From Parachlamydiaceae bacterium (lineage in GTDB: Bacteria > Chlamydiota > Chlamydiia > Chlamydiales > Parachlamydiaceae), in contig JACDES010000005.1 of assembly GCA_013816265.1 (NCBI GenBank), positions 1 through 50,633 on the forward strand: a stretch of 50,633 bases of DNA. The letters are read 5' to 3'. The position numbers and the translations under genes were made by a program. The notes under the pieces are model-generated. The model did not search any database, had not been told where the DNA came from, and saw only the letters and a program-made list of their open reading frames with translations. Below, one piece after another: positions 37,546 to 45,345 of the stretch; positions within the stretch are counted from its first letter, which is position 1, and each line of letters starts with the position of its first letter.

Positions 37546-38316
37546 ATGAATGGAATTAATGCAGCGACACAATCAATAAGAACAAATATAAATTCTTTTG
37601 TTTGTCATCCGGCTGTACAGACAACTAAAAAATTGGTTTATGGAGCCACTTTGGAGATCGTGTCAGTAACAGCAAGTAGTATTTTCTTAAAAGAAGTTGT
37701 TGCAAAGAGGATGTTAATTCCTATAGCTCCTGATGCGATGAAAGCGGCTATTTTCACTGGAGTAGTACTTGCACCAATTGTAGAAGAGATCCTTTTCAGG
37801 CAGTTACTACAAGGTTTTTTACACATGCTTCAAAAATTTAAAAATCGATTTATTGCAAAGGAAGCACCAAATCCCCAAAACTTAAAAGCTCAAGAAATTT
37901 TCCGAGTTAGAGTTACAGCGGTTCTTTTTGGTTGTGTGCATTTACTAAACCCTCATACACATGTGATATTTGCGGCAATACAATTCACATCCGCAACTTT
38001 AGGTGGTTTGTGTTATGGATATTTATCTGAAAAATATAACACGATTTCATTAACGATTCTAGCACATGGAATGCATAACGCCTTGCTTTGCGGAGCAGTA
38101 TGTTATGGACACAAAGGGAAGGGTGTAAAAGCTGTTTTACTTTTGATTGCAGTGATAGCGCAAAAAAAATTTTGGTTTACATTTGGATGTAGTGATGTAA
38201 TTCAAAACAAATTCAATACTATTACAAAAAGTGTGAAATGTTACGTAGCTAATACGGCTGATCATATCAGTAAAAGGATTAACCCTCCGATACCTATTGG
38301 TGTAGAAGCAATTTAA
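37546..38316 (+). CDS. CPBP family intramembrane metalloprotease (tandem copy 2)
   Basis: A 256-residue paralogue of copy 1, with the same N-terminal N-S-F-V-C-H-P start. Its motifs are E-E-I-L-F-R-Q-L-L-Q-G, F-G-C-V-H-L-L-N and L-A-H-G-M-H-N, so catalysis is plausible. The tail again ends P-P-I-P-I-G. The leader, AAGGTTTTCTCATGAATG, is identical to that of copy 1, as expected from recent duplication. Confidence 0.9.
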   Translation: MNGINAATQSIRTNINSFVCHPAVQTTKKLVYGATLEIVSVTASSIFLKEVVAKRMLIPIAPDAMKAAIFTGVVLAPIVEEILFRQLLQGFLHMLQKFKNRFIAKEAPNPQNLKAQEIFRVRVTAVLFGCVHLLNPHTHVIFAAIQFTSATLGGLCYGYLSEKYNTISLTILAHGMHNALLCGAVCYGHKGKGVKAVLLLIAVIAQKKFWFTFGCSDVIQNKFNTITKSVKCYVANTADHISKRINPPIPIGVEAI

Positions 38317-38383
38317 GAATAATATTGCGACTATGTACATTTTATACACTTAATTTTTTTTAATAATTTTATAGGGTTTTTAC

Positions 38384-39151
38384 ATGAGTACTGTTAATGC
38401 AGAAGTGCAGCAAAATCAATCGTATGTTAATTCATTTATTAATCATCCGATAACAATTGCTACGAGAAAAATGATATGTGGTGGCGTAATCGAAATTTGT
38501 TCTACTGTAGCGGCAACTGCCTTTCTATATCAAGTTGTTGTCAAGCGAATGCTCAATCCTTTAGCTTCTCATACATATCGAAATTCAATTCCACCTATCG
38601 TTGTGGTTGGACCGGTATTAGAAGAGGTTCTTTTTAGACAGTTGTTGCAAGGGTCTTTGCATATGGTGCAAAGATTTAATAACCGTTTTATTGCCAAGAA
38701 ACCTCCGAGTCATCAGGATCTAAAAATCCAAGAACACTTCCGTGTTACAGTTACCGCTGTTATTTTTGGTGGCGTACATTTACAAAATTCTCATAAAAAT
38801 GTATTCAGTGCTGTGAAACAGTTTTCTCTAGCAACTCTTGGCGGATTTTCATATGGATATTTAGCAGAAAAATATAACACCATATCACTGTCAATTTTAG
38901 CGCACGGTATTAATAATGCTATTGCAGTACTTCCAATGATTTATTTAAATAAATCAAACAGGGATTTTATAACCCTAAGTTGTATTACTAGCATGGTAGC
39001 TTTGAAAATTTTATGTATTAAACTAGGGACAAGCGATGACATCCAAAATAAAGTTAAAAGCTTAGCAAATGATGCAAAAACATCTGTTGCAAATATGATA
39101 GAAAAAGTGAATAAAAAGTTTAGTGTTGCGCCAGTACCAGTTAGTGTATAA
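38384..39151 (+). CDS. CPBP family intramembrane metalloprotease (tandem copy 3)
   Basis: A 255-residue paralogue with E-E-V-L-F-R-Q-L-L-Q-G, F-G-G-V-H-L-Q-N and L-A-H-G-I-N-N, all three motifs intact. It is more diverged from copies 1 and 2 in the N-terminal helices and tail. AGGG lies upstream of the ATG. Part of this gene is present in the decayed chimeric copy at 41207-41430. Confidence 0.9.
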   Translation: MSTVNAEVQQNQSYVNSFINHPITIATRKMICGGVIEICSTVAATAFLYQVVVKRMLNPLASHTYRNSIPPIVVVGPVLEEVLFRQLLQGSLHMVQRFNNRFIAKKPPSHQDLKIQEHFRVTVTAVIFGGVHLQNSHKNVFSAVKQFSLATLGGFSYGYLAEKYNTISLSILAHGINNAIAVLPMIYLNKSNRDFITLSCITSMVALKILCIKLGTSDDIQNKVKSLANDAKTSVANMIEKVNKKFSVAPVPVSV

Positions 39152-39170
39152 ATAAATCTAGAGAGTTTTT

Positions 39171-39815
39171 ATGAGTGCCATAACCAAATGTAACCATTCA
39201 AGTGATAATGCAGCTTCTTTTGTAAATCATCCTGCAATAAAAAATATTTACAAAGGAACTGTAAAAATTGTTTCTGTTGTAGCTGCAGGATACTTTTTAA
39301 ATGGCGTTGCAAATTACTTGTTATTTCCTTTGGCTGCTCCTACAATGCATTCAACAATCTCTTTATTAGTTTTTGTTGCCCCTGTTTTTGAAGAGATTAT
39401 TTTTCGACAAGTGATTCAAGGAACTATCCATTCATTTCAAAAGTTGTACAATCGAATAGTTGTAAAAAAAGTTCTTTCTCAAAATGATTTAAAAGCTCAA
39501 GAGATATTTAGAGTTAGATGTTCTGCGATATGCTTTGGGGCATGCCGATTGTTCAAAATTAAAGATGACGCGATGTCAATTATTTTACGAATTGTCTATA
39601 GAACGACTTTAGGTTTAGGTTTGGGTTATATGGTTGAAAAATATAAATCCCTAACGCTTCCCATATTAGCTCATGGAGTGAATAATTCTATAGCAGCTTT
39701 AGCGTATATATATTCCGGAAATCGACGCGAGCTACCAGAAGTGGCATCTTTGATTGTTGGCCTTTTTGCGTTAAATCTACTTTGGTATAAGCTAGGAATA
39801 AGAAAAGGTGAATAA
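39171..39815 (+). CDS. CPBP-like membrane protein (tandem copy 4), motif 2 His lost
   Basis: A 214-residue paralogue, about 40 residues shorter than the others because the soluble tail is missing. Motif 1 (E74-E75-I-I-F-R79) and motif 3 (L-A-H168-G-V-N-N) are kept, but motif 2 reads F-G-A-C-R126, with Arg where the metal-binding His is expected. It is therefore probably a catalytically dead or altered copy. It starts only 19 bp after copy 3 and has GAGAG before its ATG. A long hairpin follows its stop. Confidence 0.88.
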   Translation: MSAITKCNHSSDNAASFVNHPAIKNIYKGTVKIVSVVAAGYFLNGVANYLLFPLAAPTMHSTISLLVFVAPVFEEIIFRQVIQGTIHSFQKLYNRIVVKKVLSQNDLKAQEIFRVRCSAICFGACRLFKIKDDAMSIILRIVYRTTLGLGLGYMVEKYKSLTLPILAHGVNNSIAALAYIYSGNRRELPEVASLIVGLFALNLLWYKLGIRKGE

Positions 39816-39830
39816 CTTTGGAATGCGTGT

Positions 39831-39921
39831 CGCTTGAGGCTAAAAAAAAATTGACAATTCTGCAGATTTTTTAAAGACAAAAAAAGCTGCTAGTTGTCGA
39901 ATTTTTCTTAGCCTCCTTGCG
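39831..39921. terminator. Long imperfect hairpin between convergent genes
   Basis: The left arm CGCTTGAGGCTAAAAAAAAA (continuing TTGACAA) pairs imperfectly with the right arm TTGTCGAATTTTTCTTAGCC (continuing TCCTTGCG). It sits between the CPBP array and the convergent UIM-like gene and can form the same structure on either strand. Its first 20-odd bases are repeated after the CPBP pseudogene near 41447-41468. Confidence 0.6.
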
Positions 39922-39945
39922 ACCGCACTACAAATTACCCCTTTA

Positions 39946-41028
39946 TTACTCGAGATTTACACTAAAGAAGCCTTTTACGTGTTCGCGGAATTCAAGAAAA
40001 TCTGCTTTACGGATACATTCATCAGTAGTGTGTAGAGTAAATGTTTTGAAAACTGTGCGGGATATTTTTGTAATAAGATCTTTCTTAGGAAATGTACACG
40101 CATTTAAAATTTGCATAACTTCTTTGTTAGTTATTAATTTGGAAGGATGTATATCACATCGCATCTCAGATTGATTATTATCAAAAGCCTTTTCGAATAG
40201 ATTTCTTAACCTATCCCTATGGTTCCTATATAATGCTTTCCTTTGACATCCACCTGCGGCATCCAAAGACACCGTATTTATAAACCACCAAGCGACTTGT
40301 AAACCTACTGGTGGCCCTTTATACTTCATATTATCTATTATCTTCAAAACCTCTTTTTTAGGAAGAAATTGAACTTTTGGTTCAACATGTAATTCATCTA
40401 TAGGAGATGGTATAGTAACAGCTTCATGGTTAATAGAAGGAATTTCTTCCGATTTTTCCCTTTGGTTCATTAAAGATGCTTCTATTGCAGCATTTAAATC
40501 TCCATTTGAAACTTCCACTTCTTGATCGTTTTTAGATGCCTCTAATGCTACATTCAAAGCAGGATCTTGACCCTCATCTGTTTCCATTTGATCTTCGGCT
40601 TGGTTCTCCTCGATCGCTTTCTTCGCTGCAACTTGGGCTGCTTCTTTAGAATTTCTTACCCTTTCAGCTGCTTGATATGCGAAAAATTTTCTCTCGGCTT
40701 TCTTTTTGGCAATTATCGCTTGATCTTTATCTTTTATCGCTTGATCTTTCTCTTTTTCAAGATTTGTAATTCTATTTGTTAATGTACTGATCTTTTTAGT
40801 TTGTTCAGTTTTTTCACTTGTCAGTTTATCAACTTTGACATTTAGATTTGTCAATGCTTGACCAAGTCCCTGTAAAGTGTGATTCATCTGGTTAAATTGT
40901 TCGATAATAGTAGCCATATCTCGCAATACTTTCTCAGGTTGAGATTTATTACTTTCTAAGATAGAAGTTTCTTCAGCTTTACTAACAAATTCATACTGAG
41001 ATAGAACACCTGCGTTTTGTACACTCAT
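39946..41028 (-). CDS. Coiled-coil protein with two ubiquitin-interacting-motif-like segments
   Basis: A 360-residue soluble protein, no signal peptide, not recognised as a whole. Residues about 35-140 form a coiled coil (with a K-D-Q-A-I repeat near 94-105). Residues 151-195 are acidic and contain two segments of the same pattern: A-L-N-V-A161-L-E-A-S165 and D-L-N-A-A181-I-E-A-S185-L. Both fit the eukaryotic UIM core (acidic run, then L-x-x-A-L/I-x-x-S). The C-terminal third has two tandem copies of a domain of about 55 residues (about 225-281 and 302-355), each starting K-E-V-(L/M)-x-I-(I/L) and sharing a C-x-R-K-A motif. GAGGG precedes the ATG. The architecture suggests a host-directed effector that binds ubiquitin; this is inference. 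Confidence 0.78.
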   Translation of the reverse strand: MSVQNAGVLSQYEFVSKAEETSILESNKSQPEKVLRDMATIIEQFNQMNHTLQGLGQALTNLNVKVDKLTSEKTEQTKKISTLTNRITNLEKEKDQAIKDKDQAIIAKKKAERKFFAYQAAERVRNSKEAAQVAAKKAIEENQAEDQMETDEGQDPALNVALEASKNDQEVEVSNGDLNAAIEASLMNQREKSEEIPSINHEAVTIPSPIDELHVEPKVQFLPKKEVLKIIDNMKYKGPPVGLQVAWWFINTVSLDAAGGCQRKALYRNHRDRLRNLFEKAFDNNQSEMRCDIHPSKLITNKEVMQILNACTFPKKDLITKISRTVFKTFTLHTTDECIRKADFLEFREHVKGFFSVNLE

Positions 41029-41206
41029 ATATCCCTCTAAAAAATTAATTTAAAAAAAACACTGTAAAAACAGGTAAAATTACTTTTAACGAAAATGCAT
41101 AATTATTACAATAAAAAATTAGCTTTCATTTTATTGTAAATCACTCGATCTCCTATTATGGGTAAAAGATTAATTCTATTATTATTTAGAATGTATTGAG
41201 TTTAGT

Positions 41207-41430
41207 GAGACATTTTCTCTAGCAACTTTTGGTGGATTTTCATATGGATATTTACAGATAAAAATATAATTCCATAACGCTTCCCGTTTTAGCTGGAGTG
41301 AATAATTCTATTGCAGCTTTAGCCTATATATATTCAGGAAAATCGACGCGAGTTACCCGAAGTGGCATCTTTGGTTGTTGGCCTTTTTGCGTTAAATCCA
41401 CTTTGGTATAAGCTAGGAACAAGTAAATGA
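41207..41430 (+). pseudogene. Decayed chimeric fragment of CPBP copies 3 and 4
   Basis: Bases 41207-41267 match copy 3 (around 38817-38877), with the S-Y-G-Y-L strand still readable. Bases from about 41275 to 41430 match copy 4 (39655-39815), including the region after the H-G motif and its stop. Frameshifts break the frame, and GCTCATGGAGTG has become GCTGGAGTG, removing the motif 3 His. Homology continues into the 3' flank (to about 41468). This shows the array was once larger or has recombined. Confidence 0.83.
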
Positions 41431-41499
41431 GAATAACTTTGGAGTGCGCGTCGAATGACGCTAAAAAAAGTGATTGAAACATAGAAATGATGTTATTAG

Positions 41500-42214
41500 A
41501 ATGGCGCTTCATAACAAAGCGAAAGTCCTCTTTCGGAAAGCGCCGATTAAAATCGGCTAAGAATAGCGGATGTGAGAGCCGCACACTGAAGATTAAAGCA
41601 AAATCACAGTGGCTACGAGTCATGCGCGGATAACCGTAAGGTTATACGTGAAGCGTTAGACAGTAGTATGTACAGGTTAGGTATTGAGCCTCGAAAAGAC
41701 TAAATCAGAGTGCCGACGTGGTCGAAAGCATTGGAAGGCAACACTGTGGACATCGTTAATGCGAGATGTAAGCAGACTCTGCGTGGTCGGAGACCCTATA
41801 CATGTACAGAAGTTCTTAGCGCGGGATTCGGGAGATCCTGCAATTGGCCATGAAATATTTATCATAGTCCGCATTGAAAATCCAATTGGAGTACAGCAAT
41901 GATGAACGATTGCAGGAAGTCGGACAAACTCGTAGTACCTGAGAAGTTCTCGAACAAACCTGGCAATATAGGGGCGGAGAGAATGGAGGGAAGGGGTTTG
42001 CCCAAAGAGAATAGGAAGCAACAAAACAAGCTCCGGACTCAGAGCCGGGAAGGCGTGCTCAATGAGTTGCTACTTATACATCAAAGAGCGTGAGCGAATT
42101 GGTGTCATTATCTGAGGGAAGAGCCGTATGCGGTAATTCCGCATGTACGGATCCGTGCGGGGGATGATAGGTAATTATCATTCCTACCGCAACCTTTGTT
42201 ATGAAGCGGCATTG
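41500..42214. mobile_element. Family B REP-like element interrupted by an intron
   Basis: The left part (41500-41535) is AATGGCGCTTCATAACAAAG followed by the hairpin CGAAAGTCCTCTTTCG. The right part (42192-42214) is CTTTGTTATGAAGCG and onward. Joined together they rebuild the family B element seen at 20083-20106. The group II intron sits exactly between the hairpin and the following bases. Confidence 0.78.
41536..42190 (+). ncRNA. ORF-less group II intron (degenerate)
   Basis: Domain V is clear at 42121-42153: GAGCCGTATGCGG pairs with CCGCATGTACGGATC around a short loop, with the AGC catalytic triad. A domain VI-like hairpin follows at about 42158-42187 (GGGATGATAG / ATTATCATTCC). Upstream are about 560 bases of structured sequence typical of domains I-IV. 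A 36-codon frame from 41983 (M-E-G-R-G-L-P-K, later R-T-Q-S-R-E-G) resembles the N-termini of intron-encoded reverse transcriptases and stops at 42093. The reverse transcriptase is otherwise deleted, so mobility would need help in trans. The 5' boundary is uncertain; the expected GUGYG start is not obvious. Insertion beside a hairpin suits bacterial class C introns. Confidence 0.8.
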
Positions 42215-42253
42215 TCTACATCTGTCTAGATTTGACGCTTACTTCCAAATTTT

Positions 42254-42346
42254 GTATCCGTTCACGGGGTAAAGAAGAAATGGCCATTGCCATCTGCTTC
42301 GCAGATTGAGCAATGGCCATTTCTTCTTTACCCCGTGAACGGATAC
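42254..42346. repeat. 37-bp perfect inverted repeat with a hairpin loop
   Basis: Bases 42254-42290 are exactly complementary to 42310-42346. The 19-base centre contains a further 6-bp stem (ATCTGC/GCAGAT), so the whole 93-base segment can fold into one nearly continuous hairpin or cruciform. It has no ORF and is not one of the other repeat families. It lies just after the intron-bearing element, in the otherwise AT-rich 42215-42627 gap. Confidence 0.85.
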
Positions 42347-42627
42347 CTTTTGAATGAATTTAAACTTTTGGTTCAACATCGATTCCTTCTTAATCATAGA
42401 TTTGAACTGAATAACAAAATACTGTTGAGCTCTGGAATAGTGAAGCAAAAATAATAATTAATTTGATAAAAACCAATTATTTGTTAGGATCAAGATCAAT
42501 TATAAAGACAGATGTGTTGAAAAATAAAATGAAGTCTGAAAATTTCAAAATAATTAAGATTTACTCAATAATTTTTTTTTGATATTACAATATGAATTAA
42601 AAATTACTTTAAAATGCTAGGAGTGAT

Positions 42628-43482
42628 ATGAGCGTATCTATATATAACAATTTGAATTTTACATCTTTAGATAGTGGTATCGGTTTAGCATGGTTAGATC
42701 ATAGCCATAAAGTAGGGGTTGATTATGGAGTGTCAGGAAATCGTTTGTATAAATGTATGGATGGTTCATTAAGAATTGCCACTAAAACTCCTTGTGAAGT
42801 TGCGGGAGAGAGGATATTAAGACCGTTATTAGATAAAACTATCGATTGGTCTAGCTATACCTTAAAGGTTTTAAAACGAGGCCTCTCCCTTGTGGACAAT
42901 ATCTTGTCTTTAAATTTTTTACCGGTTGCCGATGCAGCTGGCTCTTCTACTTCGACTCAATCTCAAACCACTCTAGAAAAATGTCTGGCTCAGCCCCTTG
43001 AGCTTACTGTTCGAGCTACAGAAATAGGTATTAAAACTCAAGATCCAAAAATGCTTTTAGCAGCCCATCAAACCTATGACCTTTTTTTTCAGAAGTGTTT
43101 TCAAGCAGAATCTTACGAAATAATCGAAAAACAATTTGAAGCGAACAATAATTTTCATAATAAGAAAGTAAAGGAATATGAAGACGCCTTAAAAAAGTGT
43201 GAAAAGGAAAATGGCGATACATATTGTGGACCCTATTCTCAACGTGAAGAATATAAACCAGAAATGTTCGAGATCGATACTGTAAATGATGTAAATGGGC
43301 AGGCTATTACTACAAAAAAATGGACTACCACTCAAGGATATTTATCTTGGTCAATACATATCTACAGAGCATATTGGTTTAACATTCCATTTCAAATAGG
43401 GGGTTACAATTACGACACAACAAGAAACAGGCCAACAATATCCACTCGCGAGGAACTTATCAGAAGTTCTCATTCCCCATAG
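42628..43482 (+). CDS. Hypothetical protein 284 aa with shared N-terminal module
   Basis: Not recognised. Residues 1-105 are clearly related to the start of the next gene product. The block K-T-P-C-E-V-A-G-E-R-I-L-R-P-L-L-D (53-69) is nearly identical in both, and the module ends L-P-V-A-D-A-A (98-104), after which the two diverge. The rest is soluble, with a Cys-rich charged helix near 185-205 and W/Y-rich C-terminal segments. There is no classical signal peptide. AGGAGTG precedes the ATG. It lies 7 bp before the paralogue, so they form one operon. The common N-terminus may be a targeting or chaperone-binding module; that is inference. Confidence 0.78.
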   Translation: MSVSIYNNLNFTSLDSGIGLAWLDHSHKVGVDYGVSGNRLYKCMDGSLRIATKTPCEVAGERILRPLLDKTIDWSSYTLKVLKRGLSLVDNILSLNFLPVADAAGSSTSTQSQTTLEKCLAQPLELTVRATEIGIKTQDPKMLLAAHQTYDLFFQKCFQAESYEIIEKQFEANNNFHNKKVKEYEDALKKCEKENGDTYCGPYSQREEYKPEMFEIDTVNDVNGQAITTKKWTTTQGYLSWSIHIYRAYWFNIPFQIGGYNYDTTRNRPTISTREELIRSSHSP

Positions 43483-43489
43483 GTAAATA

Positions 43490-44908
43490 ATGAATGTATC
43501 AACATTTAGAAATTTCAATGCATCTCACCTTGAGAGAGAGAGTGTGTTAGTTTGGGCTATTGAAAGTCCTGATTTGAATAGAGATTCTTTAATAGATTAT
43601 TCTGTGAAAGGAACTCGTCTAATTAGACAAAAAGATGATTCTTTAAAAATTATTCCTAAAACGCCTTGCGAAGTTATTGGAGAAAGAATATTAAGGCCTT
43701 TATTAGATAGCACTTATCAAATATCAAATCGAACTTTTCGTTTTTTAAAATACAGTTTTTCATTTGTAGACAATATTTTATCTAGAACATTAAATATATT
43801 ACCTGTAGCTGAAGCAGCATCTCATACGCATGAACAACCAATCCCAAATCAAGAAATAATTGATGACGAAATAGACACTCCTCTTGCAAGAAATTCTCCG
43901 CGATGCGCCCCCTTAAGAGCTCTTCAGACTGCACAGGAAACCGTTCGTCAAAAACAGTCCACTGGCGCACCAACGGTTTTAAGCATTAGTTCAAGTACTC
44001 ACGGTGACGACAACTCTGACATATCTTCGCCTGAAAAATCCATAGAATATCTTAGAAAGTATATGGGTCCGATTCCTGATCCAGAACATTATTGCTCTGC
44101 AGAAGAATCAATTAGTAAGATTAAAGATATCAAAAAACCAACTCAAGAGCAAAAGATTGCTCTTGAAGAAGCGTATAGACAATTATTAAAAGGGGCTAAT
44201 CAAGATAATCTATTGACTTGTAAGAAAAAAATCATGGAATTATTTAGTGAAATTGGCTCTGATAGCCACTCTTACTCGATCGATGCACTGCATCCTTTGC
44301 CGCATTTACTGACCATTTTGTTGAATAAGTCTGGTTCTGGTTATACATATGAGGAATTAAATAATCTTGTGACTACAGTTAATGATATTTCAAGGAAAAT
44401 GGTTGTAAAGTTGCAAAAAACAAATGAAAAAAAAGCGCTCATAAGCTGGATGGATATTATGTTGGATTCAGCAGCAAAGAATACAAAATTCACCATTCCA
44501 ACACTTAAAGTAGCCCTCAAAGTACTCCGAAGCAAGATGGGAGAAGGTATTGGATGGGAGCAAAAAAAAGAAATGAGAAAAATGGCTAGATGGCAAAAAA
44601 AAGATTCGAATTTAAAAAAGGATCAAGAAGTTCTAGACAATATATTGAAAATTACGGGATCTCCAATATGGGTAATTGATTTATTCCATTCTTATTTAGA
44701 GTGTATTCCTGATGATGTTAAAAGATACGATGAGGCTTTCAGAGACATTAGATTAGCCTTAGCTAAAAGTCTTACATTTCAACAGGTATCATCACTTATG
44801 CTCATACTCCTTTTATTGAATAAAGTCCCTGCTAACGTGAAAAATGTGCTACAATTTACAGGTCTAAGCATTGTTCTTGGTGGAATTTTGATAGATTATT
44901 TTTCTTAG
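43490..44908 (+). CDS. Hypothetical protein 472 aa with shared N-terminal module and C-terminal hydrophobic hairpin
   Basis: Not recognised. Residues 1-110 match the upstream paralogue: K-T-P-C-E-V-I-G-E-R-I-L-R-P-L-L-D at 57-73, ending L-P-V-A-E-A-A. The middle is charged and helical with Ser/Thr/Pro-rich linkers. The last 45 residues contain two hydrophobic stretches (about 433-446 and 456-470) separated by a short polar turn, a bilobed pattern reminiscent of chlamydial inclusion-membrane proteins, though here at the C-terminus. Start: weak AGG upstream, 7 bp after the preceding stop. Confidence 0.77.
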   Translation: MNVSTFRNFNASHLERESVLVWAIESPDLNRDSLIDYSVKGTRLIRQKDDSLKIIPKTPCEVIGERILRPLLDSTYQISNRTFRFLKYSFSFVDNILSRTLNILPVAEAASHTHEQPIPNQEIIDDEIDTPLARNSPRCAPLRALQTAQETVRQKQSTGAPTVLSISSSTHGDDNSDISSPEKSIEYLRKYMGPIPDPEHYCSAEESISKIKDIKKPTQEQKIALEEAYRQLLKGANQDNLLTCKKKIMELFSEIGSDSHSYSIDALHPLPHLLTILLNKSGSGYTYEELNNLVTTVNDISRKMVVKLQKTNEKKALISWMDIMLDSAAKNTKFTIPTLKVALKVLRSKMGEGIGWEQKKEMRKMARWQKKDSNLKKDQEVLDNILKITGSPIWVIDLFHSYLECIPDDVKRYDEAFRDIRLALAKSLTFQQVSSLMLILLLLNKVPANVKNVLQFTGLSIVLGGILIDYFS

Positions 44909-45345
44909 GCGGGCAGCAATGAAAAATGTTTGTCTATTCAAAACATCACTCATGTTGTAACCTACACTAAAAGAAGCAAAGCTAATTATTTTTTTGTTCA
45001 TCCAATGATGTTCTCAAGTTCATAAGAAAGTTTTTGATTTTTAATCCCCCATTAGAATTAATACATGGTTATACCAAAAAATTAGATATGCTCGAATAAG
45101 TTTGTCAAAGTGTTCTAATTTTTCTTAATATTAGATGTTACAATTTTATCTACAAGAGATTGTGGCATGGTATATTCCTTTATTATGCCGTCCCTACAGG
45201 ACTCAATTTTTTATTTATTATTGACCCAGGCCTTCGCTTACGCTGCGACCTGGGCTATATCATACCGGCCCTTCAGGCCTTTGCAATAGTGTTTCCCAAT
45301 CTTAAATCAGTTATATGTGCTATTAACGTAGAACATTTTAAATTT
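44909..45345. repeat. Non-coding gap with a three-hairpin repeat at about 45187-45290
   Basis: The gap has no convincing gene; the 69-codon frame at 45160 runs across the repeat. The element reads CCGTCCCTACAGGACTC, then CCCAGG...CCTGGG around CCTTCGCTTACGCTGCGA, then GGCCCTTCAGGCC. Its last hairpin is the complement of the AGGCCTGAAGGGCC hub of family A, so the two are probably related. I recall similar three-part repeats being common in planctomycetes, verrucomicrobia and relatives. Confidence 0.65.

Noticed and set aside
41677..42093. Open frames inside the intron region
   Set aside because: The region is structured intron RNA; only the short remnant from 41983 resembles a reverse-transcriptase N-terminus.
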